Below are positions 19,347-27,874 of a DNA stretch of 64,000 nt, in pieces. Below the pieces are notes generated by a model. The model had not been told where the DNA came from, did no database searches, and was given only the letters and a program-made list of their open reading frames with translations. The DNA comes from Pseudomonas anguilliseptica (GTDB lineage Bacteria; Pseudomonadota; Gammaproteobacteria; Pseudomonadales; Pseudomonadaceae), in the NCBI RefSeq assembly GCF_900105355.1, contig NZ_FNSC01000001.1, positions 4,836,001 through 4,900,000 on the forward strand. The letters are read 5' to 3'. Position 1 is the stretch's first letter, and every line of letters begins with the position of its first letter. The position numbers and the translations under genes were made by a program.

Positions 19347-19520
19347 TTAGCAGGTCGCTGAAAAATGCAGGCGAGGCAGGCAAGACAAGGCGCTACGTAG
19401 TAACAGCCGAAGGCTGGTCAAAGCGCCGAGGAAGCGGAGTGTACGAGTTGTACATGAGCCTTCCGAGGCCGTTTTTAACGCAGTATTGCCAACGTAGGTA
19501 ATTTTTCAACGGCCTGCTAG
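19347..19520. repeat. MITE-like short repeat with terminal inverted repeats
   Basis: A 174-bp non-coding block bounded by imperfect 19-bp inverted ends (TTAGCAGGTCGCTGAAAAA at the left and TTTTTCAACGGCCTGCTAG at the right, two or three mismatches when paired). The interior contains no ORF. It sits between the kinase stop and yheU. I recall similar elements scattered in Pseudomonas genomes, but no second copy is in this window. Confidence 0.6.
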
Positions 19521-19549
19521 CATCCGCGCTGCGCTCTGGAGGCCCTACC

Positions 19550-19789
19550 GTGCTGATCCCCTACACACTGCTCGAAGCTGACACCCTGACCCGCCTGATC
19601 GAGGACTTCGTTACCCGCGATGGCACCGACAATGGCGACGAGACCCCGCTGAATACCCGTATCGAACGAGTACGCCACGCATTGAGTAAAGGCCAGGCGG
19701 TAATTGTCTTCGATGCGGAAAGCCAGCAATGCCAGCTGGCGCTCAAACGCGATGTGCCGAAAGAGTGGCTGGATGCGCTTGAGGAATAA
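19550..19789 (+). CDS. YheU family protein (UPF0270)
   Basis: A 79-residue protein with the family pattern: IPYTLLEADTLTRLIEDFVTRDGT near the N-terminus, then IERVRHALSKGQAVIVFD and a C-terminal basic-acidic tail. The function of the family is unknown. The start is GTG at 19550 with an excellent CTGGAGG ribosome site. The gene starts 30 bp after the MITE-like repeat, so any promoter may lie inside the repeat. Confidence 0.88.
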   Translation: MLIPYTLLEADTLTRLIEDFVTRDGTDNGDETPLNTRIERVRHALSKGQAVIVFDAESQQCQLALKRDVPKEWLDALEE

Positions 19790-19814
19790 ACACCGTGAGG
19801 GCAACCGCATCCTC

Positions 19815-19896
19815 GTAGGTTGGTGCTGAGCACAGCGAAGCCCAACCAGGCGGCATGTTCGTGGGGCTTCGTCGCTGCGCGACTCAACCCAACCTA
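19815..19896. repeat. Imperfect intergenic inverted repeat (REP-like)
   Basis: The left part GTAGGTTGGTGCTGAG...GAAGCCCAACC and the right part GTGGGGCTTCG...CTCAACCCAACCTAT are imperfect reverse complements, giving a long hairpin between two convergent genes. Elements of this composition recur in Pseudomonas intergenic DNA. It overlaps the stop codon of the gene at 19894 and may help terminate transcription. Confidence 0.5.
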
Positions 19897-20322
19897 TCCG
19901 CGTAAACCACCTTCGCGCTCCCACGCACAGCGCACGCGCAGCTCGCCTTCCTGCGGGCTGTGAAAGTCGCCATCCGACTCCCAGCGAAAGGTGTGGGTGC
20001 CGTTCAGCTCGGTTTCCAGATGCACCACCGCGCTCGCCCAATACAGGCGCTTGAGCAGCGCCTCGAACTGCTTGATCCACAGGCCCCACTCGTATTCCAC
20101 CGTACGGTAGCTGGCGCCGAAATGGATCACCTGGGTCTGATACAGGCCATCGCCCGGCTGCTCGCAACAGGCAAACATCTCCCGCCCAAGAAAACTCCAG
20201 GCATCGCCGGCCGGCAGCTCATCGAGCACTTGCCGATTGATTTCACGACGCAGACGGCTTTCCGCCGGACTGTCCGAGGGCCAGTCACGGATGCAACCAT
20301 AAACGATGGATTCGGACTCCAC
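19894..20322 (-). CDS. Conserved hypothetical protein
   Basis: A 142-residue soluble protein beginning MESESIVYGCIRDWPSD. It is rich in Trp, Glu and aromatic residues and has no signal peptide, membrane segment or motif I recognise. The GTG at 20322 is preferred to a TTG at 20343 because TGGAG lies nine bases upstream of it. GC content and codon use match the chromosome. It stands alone. Confidence 0.65.
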   Translation of the reverse strand: MESESIVYGCIRDWPSDSPAESRLRREINRQVLDELPAGDAWSFLGREMFACCEQPGDGLYQTQVIHFGASYRTVEYEWGLWIKQFEALLKRLYWASAVVHLETELNGTHTFRWESDGDFHSPQEGELRVRCAWEREGGLRG

Positions 20323-20432
20323 GCAGGCACTCCAGCAAATCAAGGCTGCCTTCTATCACAGCCGTCCTGAGCAAGGAAGGAACTGCTGCCAAATAAGCAT
20401 CAGTGCATCACCGCAGCGACGCCTGGCCGGCA

Positions 20433-21510
20433 TCATTTATGGGTGCGCGTCGGTCCACGGCGCATCAGCCAGGCCAGCAGCGTCATCAGCGTCGCAAGCC
20501 CGGTAAGCACCATAAACGGCAACTGATAGTTACCCGCCAGATCACGCGCCAGGCCCGTCAGCACGGGCGTCAGGCAAGCAATGCTGTAGCCCATACACAG
20601 CATCATCGCCGTCCAACGGCTGACCGCCATTGGTGAGCCGGCCTCATACAGGGGCAGCACCAGTGACAAGGCAAAGGAGCCGCCCAGACCAAAGCCGATA
20701 GTGACCGCCCACAGCTCAGGCAGCACCGACGGCTGAAAGGTGATCATCGCCAGACTGATAGATGACAACAGCCCGCAACCCACCAGCAGCAGGTAACGGT
20801 TCTTGAAACGCTGCGCCAACCAAGGCAGTAGAAACGAGCTGGGCAAGCCCATCAGCATCGACACACTGAACAGGCTATTGCTGTGCATCAGGCTCAGGCC
20901 GGCTTCGTGATAACGCGCCACAGCCCAGGTGGCCAGGGCATAGAACAAGCCGGCCTGAATGGCGAAGAAGGCACTGATCAACCAGGCCCGCGGCTGTCGC
21001 CAGGGCAAGCCCTTACCGCCCTCTTCACTCTCAGCTTCAGCGCGATTGGGCAAGCACAGCCAGAGCACTAACCCGACCAGCGCCGGCAGCGCCCAGATGG
21101 CCAGGCCGTAGGTCCAGTCATTACCCAGCCATAGCGTGGCCGGCACGGTGAGAACCGCACCCCCGGCGCCACCAATCGCCATGCTCAGCGAGTACCACCC
21201 CACCACACTGCCCATGCGCCCGACAAAGTGCCGCTTGATAAAGCCCGACAGCAAAGGCCCGGCAACCGCGATGGCTGCGCCCAACAGCACCGCGCTGCCA
21301 ATCAGAATCGCACTGGCATGTCCCACTGCGCGCAGCAGCAGCGCCACCGCGATGACCGCCATGCACAAGGCGATGGTGCGCTCCAGCCCCATACGCACGG
21401 CCAAACGCGGCGCAAAAGGCGCCAACAAGCCCATGCACAACACCGGCAACGCAGTGGTGAGGCTGATCAGGCTGCGGCTCAAGGCCAGTTCTTCGGCGAT
21501 CCGTTCAATC
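20433..21510 (-). pseudogene. MFS transporter (CynX/NimT-like), 5' end removed by IS66
   Basis: About 359 residues of a major facilitator protein. Ten or eleven hydrophobic segments remain, starting at ERIAEELALSRSLISLTTALPVLCMG. Family members have a first transmembrane helix with an RxxxxPLLP-type motif before this point. Here it is missing because the IS66 end begins at 21511. The frame continues into the element to a TTG in the tnpC 3' end, giving a 27-residue foreign N-terminus, but a functional product is unlikely. The missing 5' part is not found on the other side of the element. Confidence 0.8.
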
Positions 21511-21556
21511 GTAAGCGCTCCATAGACCCCACCTCCCTCTGGAGAGGTTTTGCGTT

Positions 21557-23113
21557 TTACAGTGGCGTCGTTGGTTGGCAGTTCCAAGGCAGCAGCGCTT
21601 CGTAGGCTTCAACGCTGTTGGCCAGCGGCAGGCGTTCGAGGACATGGCGCAACCAGGCGTAGGGCTCCTGGCCATTGGTCTTGGCGGTTTCCACCAGGCT
21701 GTAGAGTTGGGCGCTGGCGGTCGCGCCTTTCGGCGTGTCGCTGAACAGCCAGTTCTTGCGACCTATGACGAAGGGCCGGATCGCGCGCTCGGCAGCGTTG
21801 TTATCGATCGGCAGGTGGCCAGCCTCGATGTAGCGTTCGAGTCGGCTCCAGTTGCTCGCCAGGTAGTTCACTGCTTTGCCCAGGGCATTCTGCGCCGTGA
21901 CCTGCGGCTGGGTTTTCTCCAGCCAGGTCTTGAGCTGATCGAGGAGCGGTAGGCTGTGCTGCTGGCGGCCCCGGTAGCGCTGTTCATCGCTGGCATCCTT
22001 AAGTTCGCGCTCGATGCCGTAGAGCTTGTTGATCATCCCCAACGCGATGTCGGCACGCCCGGTTTTGCCCTTCGGTTGCACCTTTTGCGCTTCGACGAAC
22101 TTGCGCCGCGCATGCGCCCAGCAGGCCAGGCGCTCAACACCTTGTTGTGCGGCCACGGCGTTGTAGCCGGCGTAATCGTCGGTCATCAGGTAGCCGCGAT
22201 AACCGTCGAGCAGGCGCAGCGGCACCTCCTGCGCGCGGCTGGTTGTGTAGTCGAAGAGGATCACCGGTTTGCCAGGCGGGCCACCGGTCTGCACCCACAT
22301 CCAGGAGTGGCTGCTCGGATCGCGCCCAGGCTCCTTGAGCACCTGCACGCGGGTTTCATCGCAGTGGATCACCGGACTGTCCAGCAGCCTGTCGCGCATC
22401 AGGTTGAGCAACGGTTGTAGCAGTTCGCCGCACTGGATCACCCAGCGCGCCAGGGTCTGCCGGGGGATGTCGATGCCATGGCGACTGAGCATCTTTTCGA
22501 AGCGATACAGTGGGATGCCGTCGGCGTATTTGCTGGTCAGCAGCATCGCCAGCACGCTCGGGCTGGCCAGCCTTTTCTCGATCAGTTGGGCCGGTTTGTC
22601 AGCGGTGACCGGCGCGCTTTCGCAGGCCTTGCAGGCATAGGTCTTGCGAATGTGGCGGATCACCTGAACCTGCATCGGGATGATTTCCAGCTGCTCGCTG
22701 GTTTCTTCGCCGATGGCCTGCTTGCGGCAACCGCATTCGCAGGTCAGTTCGTGTTCGGGCAGTTCGTGGATGACCTCGACACGCGGTAGTTCGGCCGGTA
22801 ACGGCTTGCGCTTGCCGCGGCGCTTGGTCGGCGCAACGACTTCTTCCTCGACCTCAGCGGCCGGAGCTTCAGCCGCCGCTTCGGCCAGGCTTTCCGCTTC
22901 GTTGAACATCTCTAGCTGCGGTGAATCCGGGTCGCTGCTCTGCTCGGATTTACGGCCGAACAGGCGCTGGATCAACAGCGCGTTTTGTTCGCGCAGGCGC
23001 TCGATCTGCCCATCCTTGTCCTTGGCCAATTCCTGCGCCGACGACAACACCTCAGCGAGCAATTGCTTGAGCGCGGCGGGGTCATCAGGAAGGGTTTCGG
23101 GCACAGAAATCAT
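21557..23113 (-). CDS. tnpC: IS66-family transposase TnpC, copy 1
   Basis: A 518-residue transposase. An N-terminal leucine-zipper-like coiled coil (about 10-50) precedes an acidic linker and a zinc-finger-like region (CECGCRKQA ... CKACES). The DDE_Tnp_IS66 domain follows with Asp in VIHCDETRV, Asp312 in MTDDYAGYN and Glu in [10 protein letters not shown]. All three catalytic residues are present. It lies 18 bp downstream of tnpB. Confidence 0.93.
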   Translation of the reverse strand: MISVPETLPDDPAALKQLLAEVLSSAQELAKDKDGQIERLREQNALLIQRLFGRKSEQSSDPDSPQLEMFNEAESLAEAAAEAPAAEVEEEVVAPTKRRGKRKPLPAELPRVEVIHELPEHELTCECGCRKQAIGEETSEQLEIIPMQVQVIRHIRKTYACKACESAPVTADKPAQLIEKRLASPSVLAMLLTSKYADGIPLYRFEKMLSRHGIDIPRQTLARWVIQCGELLQPLLNLMRDRLLDSPVIHCDETRVQVLKEPGRDPSSHSWMWVQTGGPPGKPVILFDYTTSRAQEVPLRLLDGYRGYLMTDDYAGYNAVAAQQGVERLACWAHARRKFVEAQKVQPKGKTGRADIALGMINKLYGIERELKDASDEQRYRGRQQHSLPLLDQLKTWLEKTQPQVTAQNALGKAVNYLASNWSRLERYIEAGHLPIDNNAAERAIRPFVIGRKNWLFSDTPKGATASAQLYSLVETAKTNGQEPYAWLRHVLERLPLANSVEAYEALLPWNCQPTTPL

Positions 23114-23131
23114 GCCGTGGATTATACCGGC

Positions 23132-23491
23132 TCAGGTGACGAACCTAGGGGTCAAAACCTGGTGCGGCCGGTTGCGCCACAGGTCGATACCGTCCAACAA
23201 CCAGTTCAACTCCTGGGCCGTCAGCACGATCGCATCTTCGCCAGGTTCCGGATGCGACTTGAAGCGTTCAGCCTCCAATCGCTTGAGCCACAGGCAAAAG
23301 CCGTTGCGCTCCCAATACAAAATCTTCACCCGGCTGCGCGCGCGGTTGAGGAAGACGAACAGCACCGGGTCGAACACCGCCACCTTGATATCCAGCTCGA
23401 CCAGGGCGGCCAGGCCATCGATGGATTTTCGGAAATCCACCGGCTTGGGGTATAGATAGACTTTTTCGACTTTGGCGTCGGGGCGCATCAT
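23132..23491 (-). CDS. tnpB: IS66-family accessory protein TnpB, copy 1
   Basis: A 119-residue protein of the IS66 Orf2 family (PF05717), with KVYLYPKPVDFRKSIDGLA and a basic ILYWERNGFCLW segment. It is required with TnpC for transposition in well-studied IS66 members. The ATG at 23491 has CTGGAG nine bases upstream. An ATG at 23527 would add 12 residues but has a poorer site. Confidence 0.9.
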   Translation of the reverse strand: MMRPDAKVEKVYLYPKPVDFRKSIDGLAALVELDIKVAVFDPVLFVFLNRARSRVKILYWERNGFCLWLKRLEAERFKSHPEPGEDAIVLTAQELNWLLDGIDLWRNRPHQVLTPRFVT

Positions 23492-23574
23492 GACGGCTGG
23501 CTCCAGAAAGAAATTGGAGCTCAGCATTGGCTGGCCTGCGGATCATTTGTAGATGAGGTTTATGGAGCGCTTAC

Positions 23575-23592
23575 GGTTTATGGAGCGCTTAC
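23575..23592. repeat. Direct duplication of the IS66 terminal 18 bp
   Basis: The last 18 bases of IS66 copy 1 (GGTTTATGGAGCGCTTAC) are repeated immediately outside the element. Neither of the other two copies has this. It suggests an aberrant insertion or an IS-into-IS-end event. Confidence 0.85.
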
Positions 23593-23650
23593 GAATAAAC
23601 AACAGGTGCACAACCACCACCGCATCTGCCGCTACTGCCAACCAAAACAT
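23593..23650 (-). pseudogene. 5' fragment of a DUF2784 family gene
   Basis: From the ATG at 23650 (GAGAGGCGCTTT upstream) the frame reads MFWLAVAADAVVVVHLLF and then enters the duplicated IS end. This matches the start of small DUF2784 membrane proteins (a hydrophobic helix with Ala-Asp and a His-Leu-Leu-Phe motif). Only about 19 codons survive and the rest is absent from the window. It begins about 80 bp beyond the comEA terminator, so it was a separate unit. The assignment rests on a short match. Confidence 0.5.
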
Positions 23651-23730
23651 AAAGCGCCTCTCGATTAATTCTCAGCCCTATTTTTACAAAATAACGCGCA
23701 TGCGTATTAAAAACATGAGCGCCAGAAAGC

Positions 23731-23756
23731 AAAAAGGCCGGTTAATAACCGGCCTT
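23731..23756 (-). terminator. Rho-independent terminator of the comEA-like gene
   Basis: On the minus strand a 10-bp perfect stem (AAGGCCGGTT / AACCGGCCTT) with a 3-base loop is followed by TTTTT. It ends 20 bp past the stop of the comEA-like gene. Confidence 0.9.
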
Positions 23757-23776
23757 AATTAAAACAACTGAACGTA

Positions 23777-24100
23777 TTAGTTAATGCTCAATTTGTCGCG
23801 ATTCTTCTCCAACGTCGCTTCGCCAATACCCTTAACTTCCAGCAACTCATCCACCGAAGCAAAGTCGCCGTGCTCATCACGATAAGCCACAATCGCCTGC
23901 GCCTTGACCTCACCAATCCCCAGCAACTCACGTTGCAGAGTGGCAGCATCAGCAGTATTGAGATTGATCTTACCGACCGTAGCCACTTCAGCTGACTCAA
24001 CAGCGGGCGCTGGCTGAGTCTGCGTTTCAGCAGCGAAAACCGCCAGGGACATGGAAGCAAGAACAGCGAACAACAGAGAAGACAGCTTGGCTTTTAGCAT
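23777..24100 (-). CDS. ComEA-like helix-hairpin-helix protein
   Basis: A 107-residue secreted protein. The signal peptide covers 1-23 (LSSLLFAVLASMSLAVFA). A Pro/Ala/Glu linker follows, then a ComEA-type domain: INLNTADAATLQ, first hairpin GIGEVKAQAIVAYR, second hairpin KGIGEATLEKNRD. ComEA proteins bind double-stranded DNA in the periplasm during uptake, although short Pseudomonas versions are not proven competence factors. The ATG at 24100 has AAGGA eight bases upstream. It lies directly after wbpM, as PA3140 follows wbpM in P. aeruginosa, and has its own promoter and terminator. Confidence 0.85.
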   Translation of the reverse strand: MLKAKLSSLLFAVLASMSLAVFAAETQTQPAPAVESAEVATVGKINLNTADAATLQRELLGIGEVKAQAIVAYRDEHGDFASVDELLEVKGIGEATLEKNRDKLSIN

Positions 24101-24156
24101 GTAGTGCATCCTTTCGTTAGTTTTCATCGACGTGGGATTTCCTCTCCACGCCCTGA

Positions 24157-24184
24157 AAACTAGCTGCTGCAATGCACTTGTCAA
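24157..24184 (-). promoter_or_regulatory. Probable sigma70 promoter of the comEA-like gene
   Basis: On the minus strand a perfect TTGACA at 24184-24179 is followed 16 bases later by TAGTTT, about 57 bp upstream of the start codon. The -10 box is only a partial match. Confidence 0.45.
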
Positions 24185-24259
24185 ATAACCCTATGCGTTG
24201 CTGAATGAATCAACCCCAACCTGCCCACAGGTCCCGCTCAACCAGCCTTACGGCAAACC

Positions 24260-26266
24260 CTACGGTTCCAGTCGACGCTTTATATGTATCCAATCAACAA
24301 TCTCGCCTTCTGGCTTGTAACCACTGACTGTTTCGCGCAGCAACTGCCGCACGCGCTCATAGTCATCACGCCCAACGGCATCCAGCAACTCGCTCAAGCG
24401 CACTTTTAACTGCTCCCACGGCAAGTGCTCCTCATTAGCACGCATGATCATAGGATGTTCCGTAGGGCTGACGTTATCGCCAATCAGCAACTCCTCGTAA
24501 AGCTTCTCGCCAGGGCGCAGACCAGTGAATTCGATAGCGATATCACCGTTTGGGGTTTTATCTGAACGCACACTCAAGCCGCTCAGATGGATCATCTTCT
24601 CGGCCAGCACAGCAATTTTCACCGGTTCGCCCATATCAAGGACGAATACATCACCGCCTTCGCCCATGGACCCCGCTTGAATTACCAACTGCGCGGCCTC
24701 AGGGATGGTCATAAAGTAACGCGTGATATTCGGATGGGTGACCGTGACAGGCCCGCCCTTGCGAATCTGCTCGTGAAACAGCGGAATCACAGAACCGGAC
24801 GACCCCAAAACATTGCCAAAGCGCACCATGGTAAAGCGTGTTTTATTGAGCTGATGCACGGCGTCATCATCGGCAAACAACACAGGGGCGGACTCGCGAC
24901 TAAGTGCCTGTAAAACCATTTCCGCCAAGCGCTTAGTGCTCCCCATCACATTGGTCGGACGTACCGCCTTGTCAGTGGAAATCAACACAAAATTGGTTAC
25001 GCAAGCCTTGACCGCCGCTTGCGCAGTATTGAGCGTCCCTATCAGGTTATTCAGCACGCCCTCGGCAATATTGTGCTCCACCATCGGCACATGCTTATAA
25101 GCCGCCGCGTGATAAACAGTGTTGACCTTCCAAGTGCACATCACATCAGCAAGACGCGATGCATTACGAATCGAGCCCAGAATAGGCACCAAACGCAGCG
25201 GTAATGACTCACGCCTGACTCTCGCTTCTAGTTCACTATGAATGCTGTATAGATTGAACTCGCTGTGTTCGAACAGCAGAAGCGTCGCAGGTTGGTTAAC
25301 CAAGATTTGCCGACACAACTCAGCGCCAATAGAACCGCCAGCACCGGTGACCATAACCACGTGGTTACGGATACAACGCTCAAACAGCACCTGCTCCGGA
25401 GGAACAGAATCACGCCCTAACAAATCGGCGATATCCACTTCCTGCACGTCCTCGACTTTGACCCGACCACTGGCCAGGTCCATAAAACCGGGAATACTGC
25501 GCACATGCAGCGGATAGGACTCTAAAGCCTCAAGAATCTCCCTCCGCCTCGCGCGTGAAACCGAAGGCATCGCCAGAAGAATTTCACCGGCGCAGGTCTC
25601 ATCAATCATCTGGTCTATGTGCTTGGGCGTATACACCCGCAGACCTGCAATCGACCGATTGGCAATCCCAGGGTCATCATCGATAAAAGCAACGGGGCGC
25701 ATAGCCCGCCCCAACCGCAGCGCAGCGACCAATTGATTGCCCGCAGCACCTGCGCCATAGATCGCAACCTTTGGCACACCCAAAGCGTCGGCTTGCATAT
25801 TCCCGGCATTCAGCTCAAACCAGCTACCAACAAAATACTGACGCAGAGCAAGACGCAAGCCGCCAAGCAGCAGCAGACTCAACCACCAGTAATTGAAAAC
25901 CATAGAGCGAGGAACCACCGCACTGGGCCCGCGATACCAGTAAGCTGCCAGTGCTAGCACCAAGGCAGACAGCGTTACGGCCTTGGCAATTGTAATCAGC
26001 GCATCATTACCCACATAGCGCATCACCGCCCGATACATACCCAAACGAATAAAGATCGGCAAAGCGATAATGGGCGCTAGGAGAAAAAGCCAACCATGAC
26101 CGTCAAATGGCTGGGCTGCATCCAATTCTCCTAGGCGCAGAGCAAATGAAAGCCATAGCGCCAACCAGATCAGAGCAACATCAGTCACCACTTGCAAAAA
26201 CCGCTTTTGTCGACGCGGTAACTGCAAGAGTCCCTGACGTAGAGCGTCTATCCGCTGGCGAATCAT
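24260..26266 (-). CDS. wbpM: WbpM: membrane UDP-GlcNAc C4,6-dehydratase
   Basis: A 668-residue inner-membrane enzyme that converts UDP-GlcNAc to the 4-keto-6-deoxy intermediate for QuiNAc/FucNAc in O antigen. Four transmembrane helices lie in residues 20-150. A first nucleotide-binding fold (AIYGAGAAGNQLVAAL) precedes the catalytic SDR domain (VMVTGAGGSIGAELCRQI, STDKAVRPTNVMGSTKR). The usual catalytic Tyr is Met (MGSTK), as is known for WbpM/FlaA1-type enzymes. The ATG at 26266 has AAGGA six bases upstream and matches the usual start. An ATG at 26272 is directly on the ribosome site. It closes the OSA locus and is intact. Confidence 0.95.
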   Translation of the reverse strand: MIRQRIDALRQGLLQLPRRQKRFLQVVTDVALIWLALWLSFALRLGELDAAQPFDGHGWLFLLAPIIALPIFIRLGMYRAVMRYVGNDALITIAKAVTLSALVLALAAYWYRGPSAVVPRSMVFNYWWLSLLLLGGLRLALRQYFVGSWFELNAGNMQADALGVPKVAIYGAGAAGNQLVAALRLGRAMRPVAFIDDDPGIANRSIAGLRVYTPKHIDQMIDETCAGEILLAMPSVSRARRREILEALESYPLHVRSIPGFMDLASGRVKVEDVQEVDIADLLGRDSVPPEQVLFERCIRNHVVMVTGAGGSIGAELCRQILVNQPATLLLFEHSEFNLYSIHSELEARVRRESLPLRLVPILGSIRNASRLADVMCTWKVNTVYHAAAYKHVPMVEHNIAEGVLNNLIGTLNTAQAAVKACVTNFVLISTDKAVRPTNVMGSTKRLAEMVLQALSRESAPVLFADDDAVHQLNKTRFTMVRFGNVLGSSGSVIPLFHEQIRKGGPVTVTHPNITRYFMTIPEAAQLVIQAGSMGEGGDVFVLDMGEPVKIAVLAEKMIHLSGLSVRSDKTPNGDIAIEFTGLRPGEKLYEELLIGDNVSPTEHPMIMRANEEHLPWEQLKVRLSELLDAVGRDDYERVRQLLRETVSGYKPEGEIVDWIHIKRRLEP

Positions 26267-26268
26267 AT

Positions 26269-26861
26269 TCATTCCTTATTATCTGGCTTGCAATGCGGTG
26301 CCCGGGGCAACACATCACCTGATGCAACACTAACACCATAGCCTGCACTACAACAGGCCTGCAGCCATGCCGAAGCTCCCACCTGAACACCGCCAGCCAA
26401 ATTGACGCCGCCCCAAGATGGGCAAAGTCACCGACGCAAACATCGTGATCAACCACCGCACCGGCATTGACGATTGCACCTTGACCAAGCCTAGCGTCAG
26501 TGCCAATTACCGCCATTGCGAGTACAGCCACCCCCTGCCCTATGTGAGCCGATGGGCTAATCCAGGCACGCGGATGCACAATGCTGACCACCTCGATGCC
26601 TGCAGCTTTAATCCGCTCTACCCACGCCTTACGCAAAGAGTTATTACCCACAGCTGCAATACCTCCAGCCACTGAAAGGCCTGGCTCAAGTAGACTGTCG
26701 AGATCACCGATCACATCTATGCCACAGACCACCTCTAATTGCGGCCAGCGATCATCGAGAAAACAGACCCGTTGCCACTCACCAGACAGCAAGGCAGCCT
26801 CCGCAACAGACTTGCCATGCCCACCCGCGCCAAGCACTAACAATGTTCGTAACGAACTCAT
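26269..26861 (-). pseudogene. PglD-like sugar O/N-acetyltransferase, frameshifted
   Basis: The N-terminal Rossmann-like subdomain (RTLLVLGAGGHGKSVAEAA) and the left-handed beta-helix start (HPRAWISPSAHIGQGVAVLAM, GAIVNAGAVVDHDVCVGDFAHLG) are typical of PglD/NeuD acetyltransferases. After HLG the frame goes wrong. The hexapeptide pattern resumes in another frame as GVNLAGGVQVGASAWL, and one added G in the GGGG run at about 26413-26416 restores it. The corrected frame is 198 codons and ends in an ATGA overlap at wbpM. A second missing base near CCCC at about 26301 is possible. It is translationally coupled to wbpL upstream (ATGA). Confidence 0.75.
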
Positions 26862-27874
26862 ACTTGCTCCAGCGCGCCCGCTCGAAACCTGACAGCCAAT
26901 ATCACTAGCGGTGTATAGGCCAGCAACAGCGCACACAAGCCGTCACCACCGAAGGCGACCCAAAGCGCGATTGGTAATAACCAGAAGAAATTGATTGCAA
27001 TGACAGCCAAAGTCACTGGCAAATGACGGCCAAAGTGACGTGAGGCGTATTGATAGGCATGGCTACGGTGGGCTTCATAAACCTTATCTCCACGTAACAA
27101 CCGCCGGAAAAGAGTAAAGGTTGAATCGACAATAAAGACCCCTAACAGAATCAACCAGCCCCAAAGCAATGACGCGTCGGTCCAGGCGGCTTGCAGAGAG
27201 AGAATGCCCAATACGACGCCGAGGAAACCACTGCCTGCATCCCCCATAAAAATACGCGCGGGAGGAAAATTCCAAAACAAAAATCCCGCAACCGTCGCAG
27301 CCAACAACAATGGCAAGAGCAGCATATTTAAATGCCCGAGAAATCCGTACATCAACGCGCCACCAAGGCAAACACTAATCGCCTCGACACTGGCTATGCC
27401 GTCAATACCATCCATAAAGTTGTAAAGATTGAGCAGCCATACCAGATAGAGGGAAGCCAACAAATAACCGAACCAACCCAGATCAACTACATGACCGAGT
27501 ACCTGCACAGGTGGCAAACCATTGAGCCAGAACAGAACCCAAGCAGCAGCCGTAAAATGCCCAAGCAGACGCCAGCGGGCTGCGATATGTCCATGATCAT
27601 CAAGAAAACCAAGCAATGCGATAAGCGCACCAGCACCGCTCAATGCATAAAAGTACTTAGTTTGAACTCCCATACCCATGGAGAAAGCTATACACAGCGC
27701 TAACAGGAAGGCCACGACAATAGCCATGCCACCGCCCCGCGGCGTAGGTTGGCTATGGGAGCTGCGTGCATTTGGAACATCCATCAAGCTGCGAGACAAC
27801 GCATAGCGCCGCAACCAAGCTGTCAATATCCAGGACAACACAGCAACTAAAAAACTAAAGATCAGAACACTCAT
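26858..27874 (-). CDS. wbpL: WbpL: undecaprenyl-phosphate glycosyltransferase initiating O-antigen synthesis
   Basis: A 338-residue polytopic protein of the WecA/MraY family (GT4-type polyprenyl phosphate transferases) with about ten or eleven membrane segments. Motifs: SSHSQPTPRGGG near residue 35, the catalytic FLDDHGH, NLYNFMDGIDGIA, RIFMGDAGSGFLG, and a final AHRSHAYQYASRHFG cytoplasmic loop. It transfers the first N-acetylated sugar-phosphate to undecaprenyl phosphate. The ATG at 27874 overlaps the previous stop (ATGA). Confidence 0.94.
   Translation of the reverse strand: MSVLIFSFLVAVLSWILTAWLRRYALSRSLMDVPNARSSHSQPTPRGGGMAIVVAFLLALCIAFSMGMGVQTKYFYALSGAGALIALLGFLDDHGHIAARWRLLGHFTAAAWVLFWLNGLPPVQVLGHVVDLGWFGYLLASLYLVWLLNLYNFMDGIDGIASVEAISVCLGGALMYGFLGHLNMLLLPLLLAATVAGFLFWNFPPARIFMGDAGSGFLGVVLGILSLQAAWTDASLLWGWLILLGVFIVDSTFTLFRRLLRGDKVYEAHRSHAYQYASRHFGRHLPVTLAVIAINFFWLLPIALWVAFGGDGLCALLLAYTPLVILAVRFRAGALEQV

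Larger units (their letters stand above)
21511..23574 (-). mobile_element. IS66-family insertion sequence, copy 1
   Basis: A 2064-bp element with ends GTAAGCGCTCCATA... and ...TATGGAGCGCTTAC. It is near-identical to the copies at 34031 and 36962. It encodes TnpC and TnpB but no TnpA. The flanking octamers (GTTCAATC at the left, GAATAAAC after a duplicated end at the right) do not match, unlike the 8-bp duplications of the other two copies. Each flank carries a truncated gene. This copy therefore probably marks a deletion or a recombination between IS copies. Confidence 0.93.

Noticed and set aside
23553..23762. A 69-codon plus-strand frame leaving the IS66 end.
   Set aside because: It is composed of the duplicated IS end and AT-rich intergenic DNA including the terminator. 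The minus-strand DUF2784 fragment explains the sequence better.
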